NCBI GenBank assembly: GCA_001599815.1
Contig: BCIA01000004.1
Location: forward strand, 2,322,047 to 2,386,046
DNA length: 64,000 nt
Reading direction: 5' to 3'
Source of the DNA: Furcasterigmium furcatum
Taxonomy: Eukaryota; Ascomycota; Sordariomycetes; Glomerellales; Plectosphaerellaceae
Notes under the pieces: generated by a model
The model's input: only the letters and a program-made list of their open reading frames with translations
The model's database searches: none
What the model was told of the DNA's origin: nothing
Part shown: positions 23,275 to 34,700 of the stretch, one piece after another
Numbering within the stretch: position 1 is the first letter of the stretch
Layout: each line of letters begins with the position of its first letter
Made by a program: the position numbers and the translations under genes

Positions 23275-24319
23275 GATGCTGGAAGATCCAGGGATTGACC
23301 TGTTCGTGAAGGTTCTTGTTCCGATCTACCAAAACTGCGAATCATGTCCTCCTCGGGTGTGAAAGAGAGCAGCACCTGCAGGTTATATACAGAACAGGGC
23401 CATGTCATTGATCTGGCCAGATTCTATGAGAAGGTTTTCACGCATCCAAGAGACCGGGCACATAGTGTGGCTTGAGAGGTGACCCGATATGCAGAGAGCC
23501 CAAGGTCTGGACCAAGGCAGTTCCCGGTACTCAATATCTTGGCTTCACGACATGCAGATGCACAGGCGTGGCTGCTGGCTTCATACACCTGGACATCCGT
23601 CACGACACACCGCACTTTGCAGATAAGGACGAGCTAATTTGCGCCCCCACGAAACACTTACTGAAACTGGCCTTTGGACACGCCGGATTTCAATGTAGTC
23701 ACTTAAGCGAGCATGGTCGAGTACAGATCACGCAATGCAACGAGGTACTCTTGGTGGCGAACCTCAGCGCTCCGTTGCCCTGACTGGGATGTGACAAAGC
23801 ATGGCTTCACTGCAATCGAAGGACAGACGACTACCGGAGAATGATGGCTATTGGCATGAACCCAATATCACGGGATTGTTTCTCGATATGAAGCCAAGTC
23901 ATTTACATGAACGGGCGCGACTCCGGGCGGGAGACCATGACCCGTGCCAGACTCGGATCTCCAACTCCTTACTCCCCATTTCCGGCAGTGGCCAAGGGCA
24001 CTATCTGTACTCAGCGTGCATTTCCTAAGACAATTACGCGGGATCTGAGAAGTCTGCAAGCGATCTAGTTTCGGATGTTGTCCCGGTCCTGGGGATGAAG
24101 AAACTTGCTCAAATCGCCGCAATCTGCAGGAGGAGCTTGGCAATATCAACCACAGTCGATGCCAAGATCTCGTGCGTTGCAGCTGGTGCGCCATCATGGC
24201 CCTGTCAAATAGTATTGCGTCCATTGATAAGAGGAAACTGCTCGGCACATGGCCGGTCCTGTCCCAGCAAGGAAGTCCCGATGACTTCCGCGGTCCGTCA
24301 CACTTCGTCTGTCCCCAGA
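23275..24319. other. Intergenic, ferric reductase promoter side
   Basis: TATA box at 23383; otherwise no supported frame. Confidence 0.4.
23383..23389 (-). promoter_or_regulatory. TATA box of the ferric reductase
   Basis: Minus-strand TATATAA about 110 bp upstream of the ATG at 23274. Confidence 0.5.
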
Positions 24320-24943
24320 TCAGAAATGAATATGACTCGCCACCTCCAGTGCATACCTACTATGCAATTCCCCTAAAGAACTCCCCCAGGCCTCAATTGC
24401 TCTCGTCTCCAAACTCGACATCAACTCCATCCTCATCATCCGATGCCTCCCACACCATGGGCTCCCTAGGATGATCATCTCCTCATGGCCCTGCGGAATG
24501 GGCCGTTCAGCTCTGTCGATATCATCCTCCGGCGCTCCATCGACTCTCTCTGGAGAGGGGATGTAGAACCCTTCGTGTACGAGGCACAGCCGGTATCCGT
24601 TCTGCGGTCCATGTCTTGTTGTCTGGTAAATAACGAACATGAACGCTTTCCAGGTCTTGCTCGTTTCCTTGTCGCGCTTAGCGAAGTGGTAAATATGGTG
24701 GCGGACAGAGTTTGCGGAGTTGGAAATCTCGTCGAAGGTGCCCGAGTTGGCGAGCTCGTGGACCACTGATGCTGGTAGGGGGGACTGCCCGGAAAGAAGG
24801 TGGGATTTCATGTTCCGATGCCCTGAGCTGTGAGATGCGACTCGCAACGAGACTAAGAGACTTCTGGCTCGATCATCCCAAGGAGATTTCATGAATTCAG
24901 TCCCAATCACACGGATATTTATGGAGGCAGTTGTTGAGGCCAT
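24320..24943 (-). CDS. Hypothetical protein, unrecognised
   Basis: A single uninterrupted minus-strand frame of 207 codons from a true ATG. I recognise no domain. The composition is balanced, with segments such as TWKAFMFVIYQTTRHGPQNG and RLCLVHEGFYIPSPE that look globular rather than low-complexity, and no gene overlaps it on the other strand. There is no signal peptide or membrane segment. It may be real or a chance frame. RNA evidence would decide. Confidence 0.35.
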   Translation of the reverse strand: MASTTASINIRVIGTEFMKSPWDDRARSLLVSLRVASHSSGHRNMKSHLLSGQSPLPASVVHELANSGTFDEISNSANSVRHHIYHFAKRDKETSKTWKAFMFVIYQTTRHGPQNGYRLCLVHEGFYIPSPERVDGAPEDDIDRAERPIPQGHEEMIILGSPWCGRHRMMRMELMSSLETRAIEAWGSSLGELHSRYALEVASHIHF

Positions 24944-25142
24944 CCTACAGAGGGTGGTGGTGGGCAGCTCGCGTTGAGGCGGAGCAATTTGGCCTCACTT
25001 CATCCCCGCCCCAACTGTCCATGACCGGCCTGCGTCATCATCTGTCGTCGTCTGAGGTCTGGAAGCATGAGCCAATAGTGTTTATTTTATTCTGGGGAAG
25101 GTTGAGAGTATGTAGAACTGAGGAAAAGTCCTGACATTCTCC

Positions 25143-26415
25143 TCAGGCCGCCTCGTCTTCGATCTCCAGGTTCCCCACCTTGAACTTCTTCCCCTTCTTA
25201 TCAGCGTAATCATTGTGGTTGTGGTAGTCCTTCACCCTTTCCCTCACGTACTGCAGCCCCGTTACGGGCTCGCCATTGATGTCCTTCTCGCTAACAAGGC
25301 CCTGCCTGATCAGCAGCGGCGAGGGCGCAGGCTTGATGTCCACGTCATCTCCGGGCCTGACGAAGTAGAAAAGCCCCTGGCGGAACAGGTGCGCCTGATC
25401 CTCGGGCGGCCGGACGACGCGATGTGTCGTGGACTTGAGGTAGCCGGCGGACCAGAAGTCCAGCGTGTCTCCGACGTTGCACACGATGCCGTTGTCCAGG
25501 GGCGGGACGTAGCGCCACTCGCCGGAGGAGGTCTTGATCTGCAGGCCCGCGACGTCCTGGCTCCAGAGAAGTGTCAATGATCCGAAGTCGGTGTGAGCAC
25601 GCGACCATGTGTTGTTAACGCGGATGTCATCCTCGAGGGCACGCGGGTGATAGGTCATGTAGCGGAGGTGGTCCTCGCTCGGGGACTCATATGCGTGGCG
25701 GCGTGAGAAGTAGTCTTCCGGCAGTTCGAGGATGATGGAGAAGAGAGTGAAAACCTTGCTGGCGAGGTCGAGAGATTTCTGCATGTCGATGTTAGTCAAC
25801 ATTCATGAACATTCGGTGCGCTCAGCTTACCCGCGAGAAAGCCTCAATCTCGGCTTTGTAGGTGTCGAAGAAGGGGTGGAATGGCTCCTTTTCGTACTGT
25901 GGGATGAACTTGGGAATGTTGACCGACTCGACATTATCGAGAACATCGGTGCTCATAATGGTTTTCTCCAGAGGCTGGGAGATACAACGTCAGTCTCATA
26001 CAGTTTGGTCACTGACGTTCGCTGACATACCGCTCGGTAGCCAAAGTAGTTCCCCTGCGTGAAGTCACAACGATACTTGGGGTCCCCCTTGTTCTCAATG
26101 GGGAGAGCGAAGTACTCTTGCCCAATGTCGTACTGTCTCTGCACCTCCTCGGGACTGAAGCCAGTGTTTTTGATCGAGAAGAAGCCCGTCTCATGAACCT
26201 GTTGCGGGATGATGAGAGGCCGCTCGTGATCAAATGTCAGGGACACTCACGGCTTGACGGAGCTCTTCGGCGAGCTCCTGTTTTCCGCCTGGCGCATCAA
26301 ACTTCGCCAGATCAATTACCTTGATGTCGGCCCACGGCAGATCTTGGCTGGTCTTTTCGGGGCGCTTCCATGTTTTCAGGGCATTGGCCCCCTCGGGTGT
26401 CACGGCTGAAGGCAT
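25143..26415 (-). CDS. 2-oxoglutarate/Fe(II) dioxygenase, isopenicillin-N-synthase-like (copy A)
   Basis: Four exons (26251-26415, 26031-26198, 25831-25974, 25143-25778, minus strand) give 370 aa. The N-terminal DIOX_N part reads VHETGFFSIKNTGFSPEEVQ. The jelly-roll iron ligands are H221 and D223 (SRAHTDFGSLTLL) and H278 (STTHRVV), with Arg292 for 2OG, though the usual RxS is RxG here. These enzymes couple 2OG decarboxylation to oxidation of a small substrate. Another in-frame ATG lies at 26454, but a TATA box at 26480-26485 would put transcription start downstream of it, so I choose 26415. The gene is head to head with the permease at 27389, suggesting shared regulation. It is paralogous to the gene at 36121. 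Confidence 0.87.
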
Positions 26416-26479
26416 GTTGAACGTGATGATGCGTGACTGATGGATTGCAACCATACCTTTTTGATTCGCCTTTCTCTCC

Positions 26480-26485
26480 TATATA
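26480..26485 (-). promoter_or_regulatory. TATA box of dioxygenase A
   Basis: Minus-strand TATATA. It is only 26 bp from the ATG at 26454 but 65 bp from the ATG at 26415, which favours the latter as start. Confidence 0.5.
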
Positions 26486-27230
26486 CCTTATTTCCGGTCC
26501 CTACGTGAAGATCCGTACATCATGGTGCTCCACAGTCTCCTCGGCTGTGATGAAGGGGTTGCCGCGACATATCGCGAGCACGCCATAATGGGGCGGATGG
26601 CGAACCCCGACTTTCACCAACACAGAGACTTGGCTTGATTATCATTGGCAACAAAGCCGACCTCGGATAAGAATTTCTGATATTATCCATCAAAATCCTT
26701 TTCGATCGTCCAGTAGCGTCACTCATTGCCCGCACCTGTGCCACGGCTAGCCGGGTCGGCAAGGAGCTCCAAGTATGAGATGAGAGAGCAGACTTGTTGT
26801 GATGCTCGGCCTTCGCATTTAGACAACCCTTTAACAGGTGAGGAGGACTGCTCAAATTGGCCCTTGGATCCGGGTCAATACAAGAAGAGAAGCTTGCTTG
26901 GTACACGAGTTCAGATACCATGCCCGGGCCGACCTCCGGTTGCCACGTGCAGCCGTGCCGCAGGGCACGGCACATCCGCCGGTCACCAGCTCGAACCCCA
27001 CGCCGATCCCATGTCGTCGTCTAACGGTTTCCGCTAACCTGGTAATTGGCGCACAGCATTTCCTTACCTAGGAAGCATTGAGGCGTGATGGGGCCAATCG
27101 GGGCTCCTGATTTGGAGGATAGGTGATTCCAAAATGTCCCCGCTATAAGGCGTGCTCTCAGGGTTTCTTGTTGCAATAGATAACCTTGAACGTGTTGGCG
27201 CGGAGAGAAAAAAGTTGCAATCGGCGTAGA

Positions 27231-27236
27231 TATAAG
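27231..27236 (+). promoter_or_regulatory. TATA box of permease gene 2
   Basis: TATAAG ends 6 bp before an in-frame ATG at 27242, so that ATG is probably not in the mRNA; the next in-frame ATG is at 27389. Confidence 0.45.
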
Positions 27237-27388
27237 TTGGGATGGCTCCGCAGTCTGTGGCCTTCCAAGTTTGCGCAACGTCATCGCCATTGGATACTGC
27301 TAGGCTCTCCTTTCTTTCCCCCAAGGCTATTCAGGAGTCATCTTCCCATACCAGCATTCCAAGAGCATCATTTACAGCCAACCGGAAG

Positions 27389-29313
27389 ATGGGAGTACGT
27401 GAGATCCTTTCGCCGTCCGATGCGGACGCGCAGGGGCTGGAGGAAGGCAAGCCTCTCCTGAAGGCTGCCCACCGCAAGGTTGACAAGAGGCTGCTGCTAT
27501 GGTACGCGTTCGTGTACCTGATCATGCGCATTCACGTCAGCAACATCAGCAATGCGGCTATTATCAACCTCGAGGAGGGCACGGGAATCAGAAAGCAGCT
27601 GGGAGATCTCACGAGTTCTCAATGGGCGTGGGCCCTGAGTATCTTCTACTACCCATACATGTTCTTCGAGCCCCTGGCTACCCTGGCTCTGAAGAGATTC
27701 TCTCCCTCTGTCTGGATGAGCAGGATCATGGTGACCTGGGTACGTCGATGAAATACTTCGAGGCCTCAGCATCGCACTGACTCTCAAACCAGGGCATCAT
27801 CTCCATGTGCCAGGGCGCCACCCAGAACTATGCCGGAATTCTGGCTTGTCGGTTCTTCCTCGGCGCCGCTGAAGCCGGCTTCTACCCCGGTGTCCTGTTC
27901 GTTCCATACTTTGTTTTCGAAGGTGACTGCCACTGACTGATCCAGGTATCACTTGAGCTTCTGGTATCCTACCCATAAGCTTCCCCTCAGAATCGTCAGT
28001 TGCAGCCAACCACTCTACTGTGAGAATAATCTAACTGGGTTCAGGCTTTCTTCTATGCCTGTGGCATGTTTTCGGGAACCGTCAGCGGTCTGCTCGGTAT
28101 GTCTATCAAACCCCATGATGAAAAGCGAAGCTGACGATGTAGCCTACGCCATCTCCTTCATGAACGGAGTCGGCGGCCTTGCCGGTTGGAGATGGGTGAG
28201 TTGCCAAAACCTCGGTAGTTGAGTCGCAAAGTCTGACAGGCATACAGCTGTTCATTCTCGAGGGTATTCCCGCGCTTCTTTGCGGCCTTTACACTTTCTT
28301 CTATCTGCCAAACTGTGAGAACCACCCCTTTCATTGAAAGGAACTGCTTCTGACTTTCAGCAGATCCTCAGACCGTCAAGTTCCTCTCGGAGCCCGAGCG
28401 CGAGGCCATCATTGCGGACCTCCCTGACCAAGCCCCAACCATGAACGCCAAAACCTTCAACTTGGAGCAAGTCAAGGAACTCTTCAGGGACCCTACCTTC
28501 GTGCCGTTCCTCATGATTTGGATCACCCACGGCATCGGAGGGTGGGGAATCTCCTTCGTGCTGCCCACCGTCATCTACGAGCTCGGCATCTCCGGCACCG
28601 CCATCTCGCAGGTCATGACCATGCCGCCGTTCACGCTGGTCTTCGTCATCCTTCTCACCCTCGCCTTTTTCATCCACCGCGGCAAGCTCAGCCCCTGGGT
28701 GGCCGGTCTGGGCGTCGAAATCACGCAGATCGTTTGCTACATTCTGCTGATCACGGTGACCAACCCCATCGCGAAGTACATCTTCGTCATGATCGCAACG
28801 GCGGCATCTCAGAGTTTCTTCCCGATTATCTGGCCCGGTAAGTAACTCTTCAACGGGGTGTTCTCGGTGGGTGGGAGAGTCAGCGACTAATGAACCCTCT
28901 GCAGAGCGCATCCGGGCTGCCAGGGGTACAACATCTGCCGCCTTGGCTATCGGCATTACGAATGTGAGTTATCCACCACGAAGTCCAGACATTCCTCGTG
29001 CCGAAACCCACGCTAACTTGACCAGGCTTCGTGTCAGTTGATGGGCATCGTGGGTCCCCAGATTTACCAACCCAAGTTTGGACCGACATACCGCGTCAGC
29101 TTCTCGACGTCCATCGGCTTGCTCAGTTGCACGGTCATCTCGGTGGCGGTGACATGGTGGTTCGTTGTTAGAGGTGACAAGCAGAGGGCCTTGGTGGATG
29201 AGCCCGCCGAAGTGGTGGACAAGACGGAGCCCGGTTCCGGTGGCTCTGATGCGGACGTTGATGGCAGCGTTGGTGCCGTCCGAAAGGAGGTGACTGTCAA
29301 CGAGAAGGTTTGA
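27389..29313 (+). CDS. MFS transporter, Dal5/allantoate-permease family (permease 2)
   Basis: Nine exons (27389-27739, 27793-27896, 27946-27994, 28045-28096, 28143-28195, 28248-28314, 28364-28837, 28905-28963, 29026-29313) give 498 aa. Signatures: HRKVDKRLLLWYAFVYLIMR, helix-1 HVSNISNAAIINL, SQWAWALSIFYYPYMFFEP, FFLGAAEAGFYPGVLYHLS, AFFYACGMFSGTVSGLLAYA and FLSEPEREAI. The acceptor of exon 7 has two usable CAG sites 3 nt apart (28360 or 28363), giving one extra residue if the first is used. Intron 2 starts with GTTCGT rather than the common GTAAGT type. Twelve membrane helices are expected. Family members import organic anions. The gene pairs divergently with a 2OG dioxygenase. Confidence 0.87.
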
Positions 29314-29792
29314 TTGTCGGGAGAACCGTCGCTCAAACGTACACATATACCGGAATACTAGTAGTAAAAACACGACATATCCCACCCATGCAACGCTACG
29401 CAAACTGATATCCCTCCAAAGCAGAAGCCGAGTGGGTGAGCTGCATGGTCACGCCGCTTTACGATTGGATGCCTCCGCCGGACGGACATACTACAGGCCG
29501 TCTTACTACAGCGGCAGTGGACAGATGCAGCACAGCCTGCCGCGATGCAAGGAAGGAGTATGGGATTGGCGGGCTCTTCATGCGTGCGTCCCCGTGCAGG
29601 TTCGGCAAGATGCGCGATCTAGGAGCCCACAGCAAAGTGTAAGAATACCTAGGTACCTAGGGAGGTAACCTGAGTGCTGCCAGAATACCTCTTGTTGATG
29701 TCCCAACTCCCCACAACCATATATATCTCCCAACTCTGAATCCAAATTGAATCTGGCTTCTACTGTGGCCTCCTCAATCCATCACCATCACG
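29314..29792. other. Intergenic, promoter of the NOD-like receptor
   Basis: TATA box at 29720; nothing coding recognised. Confidence 0.45.
29720..29726 (+). promoter_or_regulatory. TATA box of the NOD-like receptor
   Basis: TATATAT, 67 bp upstream of the ATG at 29793. Confidence 0.5.
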
Positions 29793-32700
29793 ATGGAGCC
29801 AACGGGTCAGATCCGCCGCATTGGGCTGACGCTCCTACATACCGCCGACACACCCTCCCCTCATGCAAAGTAATGCCTCAATGACGATCTCAAGATGTTC
29901 AGGTCCGCTGACTTTTCAGCATCGTTTTCATTCACGGACTTGGAGGGCATCCTCAGAGAACCTGGGAAGCACAAATTGACATTGTGCCTTCTCCCAGCCT
30001 TGAATCCGTCGCACGAAAGAGCTCCCGCTCGTTGCTCAACCCGCGATCATGGGGACACTCCTCTTCTGGAGCAGCAGCAGCAGCAGAGCCTGTATCGCCG
30101 GGAAACCAGACTGACCAGTCGGATCCATTCGACTTGCCCTTTCGAAATGGCTCAGTCTCCTCCACAAGCACGCGCTCGACGAGCGTCGTGGATTGGAAGC
30201 CTGCGTACAAGGAACGAGTCCACTGGCCCCGGGACTTGCTTCCCCTCGACATACCTCAGGCGAACATTTTCGTTTACGGTTACAACGCCGATGTGGTTGG
30301 CACACTGGCCAGCAACAGCAGCAGCGGCATGACACTGACTCAACTCTCGCAAAACATGCTTATGGACTTTGACCGCGAGTTGGCTGACAATGTGAGTGTC
30401 TTCCTGATCATCGACATGAGCATTCTGACCTTTGCAGATTCCGATTATCTTGTGCGCCCATAGTCTCGGGGGTATCCTCGTCAAAGAGGCATGTTCCCTC
30501 TTCCCGCATTCCCATCAAGTAGGTGACGGATAGTGTCTGACCGCAACTAGGTTCTTTGGCAATCCAAGACGAATGTCACCGAGAGCTCTCGAAAAGTCCA
30601 TCGCCTCACAAAGTGTGTCATATTCTTTGGCACGCCTCACAGAGGGAGCCGCATGGCAGGCTGGGGGGAGATGGCAACCAAGCTGGCCAAAGTAGTGCAC
30701 CCGGGGACGAAGACCCAGGTCATCAAGTCATTGGCACTCAACAGCGAAATTCTCGACAGGATCCAGAACTCCTTTGAGAAGATGATCGCCGTGGGAGACT
30801 TTTTCATCCACACATTCCAGGAAGGACGGCCGATCATGAAAGTGGGAAAGGTATGTTGTGCGAAGCCAGCCCTACAGCCGCGTCGGAGTTTTCTGACGAC
30901 CGTTCACTGCTATTTAGGTGGTTGAAGATTACTCTTCAAAGCTTCCGGGCTACCCAGGGCTCATGTGGGAAGTAATCGATCGAGATCATCGGAAAATGAT
31001 CCAGTTCGAGGGACGCGACGATCCTGGATATCGCCAAGCGTGCGAGACACTCAAGGGGTACATGGGCCGCCTCACCAAAGAAGCCGACTCAGACAGACGA
31101 TGTAGGTTTGATTCGCTACCCAAAATGCTCTATAAACTGACAAAATAGCCATCGTGTCCGCGTACTCCGCACTGCATCGACCCTCGGAAATTATCTTCAG
31201 TGTTCCCTACGCCAGGAACAAGGACTTTGTTGGGAGGGAAGAAGCCATGGAGACACTCAGCAAGTTACTTTCGGGTCCAGGTGCGCCGTGTCTTGCAGTG
31301 TTGTACGGCCTTGGAGGCATCGGGTACGTGCTGGCCGTCTGAGCCATCTTTCTTACGGGGACACTGACGCTGGGAACCAACAGGAAAACACAGGTTGCTC
31401 TGGAACTTGCGTACCGAGCGGAAGGTATCAAGACCGTGATCTGGATTCATGCGGGAACCCGCGACCGCCTTGAGAAGGGCTTCCGAGACGTTTTGGCGCG
31501 TCTCGACATCCAGCCCGACAACAACGTCGATCCCTTTCTGGTCGTGGAAGCGTGGCTGCGCGACCCCAAGAATGGCCCATGGCTGATGGTAGTCGACAAC
31601 GTGGACGACATGGACGTGGTCTTCTCCAAGTCTGACGAGGACTCTTCGACCCGCCTGCAATCGATTTTCCCCGAAGTCCCCCATGGTTCCCTGATCTTCG
31701 TAACGAGATGGAAGGCGGTGGCACAGAAGCTCACCAGAAAAGATCATGTCCATCTGACCGAAATGACAGACACCCAGGGCACAGAACTCTTGAAAGCCTA
31801 CATGGGTGACGAATTCGCAGACAGCCCCGAGAACGAACGTTTAGCCGGGACTCTTCTCGCGGAGCTCGGACACATCCCCCTGGCCATTACCCACGCAGCG
31901 GCTTTCATGAGAGAAAACACCATTGACATATCGGAGTACCTGGAGCTGTACCGGGCGAGCACGGAAGAGCAAGCGGTCCTGCTCGCCCCCGCATTGACGG
32001 AAATGGGCGTCCGTGACACCAACGAGGCCTACTCCAACGACGACTTCCCCGTTCTCAAAGCTTGGCTGATATCATTCAGTCACATCAAGGTGGACAAGCG
32101 AGCTGGTCCTCTGGCGACTGACCTTCTCTCTGTCATGAGCTTCCTCGACAGCAACGATGTTCCAAGATACTTATTCAACGATTTCCGACCAAAGGTTCTG
32201 TCAGCACATTACACCATGGCGTTTGGGACCCTCAAGTCCTTCTCCATGCTCCAACAGACTGGAAGCACGGACAAGACACGATTCAGGATTCATCGACTCG
32301 TTCAGCTCGCGATGAGGAGATGGCTGGAAGAGAACGACCTCTCCGAGAAATATGCACAAGACGCCCTCAACATGGTGTCTGCCAAGTTCCCCAGCGATGC
32401 CGTGTCGGAATGGAAGAAATGTGTTGAACTTCATCCGCATGCCGAGTACGTGCTCAAGTTGGAAACTGTGCCGGCGTCAAGCCCAGTCCGGATACACCTT
32501 CTTCGCAATGTTGCGTCTTTCCAGAACCTCAGCGGTCAATACGAAGCTGCGCGGGCAAAATGGGACGAAGTGGCCACCCTGCTAACGGAGACTTCTGGGG
32601 TGGAAAACCTCGAGGTGCTCAGCGCGCGCGACGCTGTAGCTCAGATGTTGTTCGGTGCCGCCAAGTTCGACGAGGCAGAGCGCGTTCTCAAGAATGTCTT

Positions 32701-33961
32701 GGAGGTCAAGAAGAAGATCCAATCCGACGAAGTCGAAGTCCTGAAGACCGAGTATCTTCTCGCAGAAATCGTTGCGCAACGCGGCGATCACTTCGAGGCC
32801 GAGAGACGGCACCGGAAAATCTACGAAGCTCGACAAAAAGCGATTGGGTCAAAACATCAGGACACGCTGAAGAGCGCAGGGAAGTTATTGCTGGAGCTTT
32901 GGGAACTTGGGCGCTTTGAGGAAGCCGAATCTCTCGCCACCCAGACCATCGAAGCCTGCAACATCACGCTGGGAGAAACGCATCCCCAAACTCTCGAGGT
33001 CGCAGATACCTTGGGTTTCGTTCTCGAATGCAGCGGGAAGCTTCTTGAAGCGGAAGAACTCAAGTACGACATCCTGGAGATACGCAAGTCACTGTACGGG
33101 CCCAATCACCCCAACACAGCCGACAGCGAGCACGACATGGGCTGGGTTCTCCATCAGCTCGGACGGTACGACGAGGCCAGACCGCACTACGAGATTTCTC
33201 TCGAGAAGAAGCGCATGCTTCTGGGAGAAGACCACTGGAAGACCCTGACCACGAAGTGCAATCTGCCAGTCTTCTACTGCGACCAGGGAAACTATGAGCT
33301 GGCAGAAAAGCACTCGCGGAAAATCATCCTGGACTTCAAGCGGACGCGAGGGGAGGAGCACCCTCAGACTCTCGACGCCACCGGCGGCCTCGCCGTTATT
33401 CTCCGCCACCGCGGCAAGCTCGAAGAAGCAGCAAAGGCGGCCCGGACCTCCGTCGATGGCCGTAACAAGGTCATCGGCGCGGATCATCCGTGGACGCAGC
33501 CGCCCCTCTGCCACTGGGGCTACGTTCTCACCTTGCAAGGCGAGCTCGAAAAGGGCGAGGCCGTCATACGGGGTGCTCTGGCCAGGATGGAGGAGGCGTT
33601 TGGCAAGAATCACGGACACGTCTTCACTGCCTTGCTGTTTTTGAGCAAGAATCTGACTCTCCGGGGCGGAGATGATGCCCTCCTCGAGGCTGAAGCGCTG
33701 GCCAGGCGAGCCTTCCAGGGCCGGGAGACCGCCCTGGGCCCCAAACACCCGTACACTTTCAAGGCGATGTGGCAAGTCGCGCGGGTGCTGAAGGCGCGAG
33801 GCACGGCGAATGAGGAGATGCTTGCTCTCTATAGTGCGGCACAGCTAGGTTTGGTCGAGTCCCTGGGATCTGAGCATCCGGACGCCATGCGCTGTTTCGA
33901 CGATGTGAGAGAAGTGAACCGTCTCACTTCGTCCCCGGCGGAAACAGGCGAGGAAGAATAA
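29793..33961 (+). CDS. Fungal NOD-like receptor: serine-esterase / NB-ARC / TPR protein
   Basis: Seven exons (29793-29869, 29920-30391, 30438-30488, 30551-30850, 30918-31101, 31149-31323, 31384-33961) give 1278 aa. Residues 10-345 form an alpha/beta-hydrolase (DUF676/SesB-like) domain: IVFIHGLGGHPQRTWEAQ, nucleophile elbow CAHSLGG (Ser192), GTPHRGS. NB-ARC follows: P-loop GLGGIGKTQVAL near 414-425 (split by an intron), Walker B WLMVVDNVDD, sensor GSLIFVTRWKAV, GLPL-like GHIPLAI and MHD-like FRIHRLVQLA. From about 700 there are kinesin-light-chain-type TPRs (GETHPQTLEVADTLG, GPNHPNTADSEHDMGWVL). Intron 3 is GC-AG. Fungal proteins of this plan act in allorecognition or programmed cell death. 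Here the esterase would be the effector, triggered by TPR ligand binding (inference). Confidence 0.9.
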
Positions 33962-34700
33962 ACGACAATTGCAGCCTCTGCTTTCTCTGATTTAGTAGTC
34001 TCTCCACACAACTGGAAGGTCATGGAATGAATCGAGGTATCAAAGACCAGTGCGATGGTTAGAGTTGGTGGAATTGACCCGAGTCTCTTGAGTCTCCCCT
34101 GGAGTCATGTCTGATATCGGCCCCTTGTGCTACACCTACTCGTCCGTGTAGGGCCTATACCGCTGTGTCCCTGACGTGTGTTGATCTCTTGAGGCTCCGG
34201 GAACCATTCCACAGCAGTTGTGGATATGCACCGTCTGCGTGATGAGGTGCCAACCGCTGGGGGGCTGATGATCCGGGGTCACCCAGAATAAAAAAGAGCA
34301 TGTTATACCAACAAAAATTGTAAAACACATGCAAATTGGGGGCGAAATGTCCTCCCGTGACCTTCATACCCTCAGAGACACTACTGAATCCCCGAAACTG
34401 TGGTCGGCGGAAAGAAAGGTGCGGTCCAATCGCACGGTTAGAATTTAGTCTACAAGCCCGGCTTGTCCAAGAGGGATGCGCAATTTTGTCGTAATGAATG
34501 GCCATCCTGGAGGTCTTCTGCGTTAAACGGGGCTAGAACGAATGGAACGAAGTGGCATTGAAACAGTATGAGGGCGATGAATGCCTAAAGGCTGTTGTGG
34601 GAGACCTCTGGCTGATTCTCTGATTGACTCTCCAGACAAGCGAAGCCTGTCAACTAGATACAAGGCAATGGCATTATGACCCTGCTTGCCTTACCTTCAG
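33962..34700. other. Intergenic between convergent genes
   Basis: About 740 bp between the stop codons of the receptor and the rhodanese. No gene or repeat recognised. Confidence 0.45.

Larger units (their letters stand above)
26416..27388. promoter_or_regulatory. Divergent promoter region, dioxygenase A / permease 2
   Basis: About 970 bp between divergent starts, with one TATA box facing each way (26480 minus, 27231 plus). No other supported frame. Confidence 0.45.

Noticed and set aside
26416..26454. Upstream in-frame ATG at 26454 as start of dioxygenase A
   Set aside because: Only 26 bp from the TATA box, so probably upstream of transcription start; kept as an alternative.
27242..27388. 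Upstream in-frame ATG at 27242 as start of permease 2
   Set aside because: Directly abuts the TATA box, and the extra 49 residues do not resemble a permease N-terminus.
28357..28956. 199-codon minus-strand frame
   Set aside because: Antisense to permease 2 and crosses its intron; acidic/His-rich shadow.
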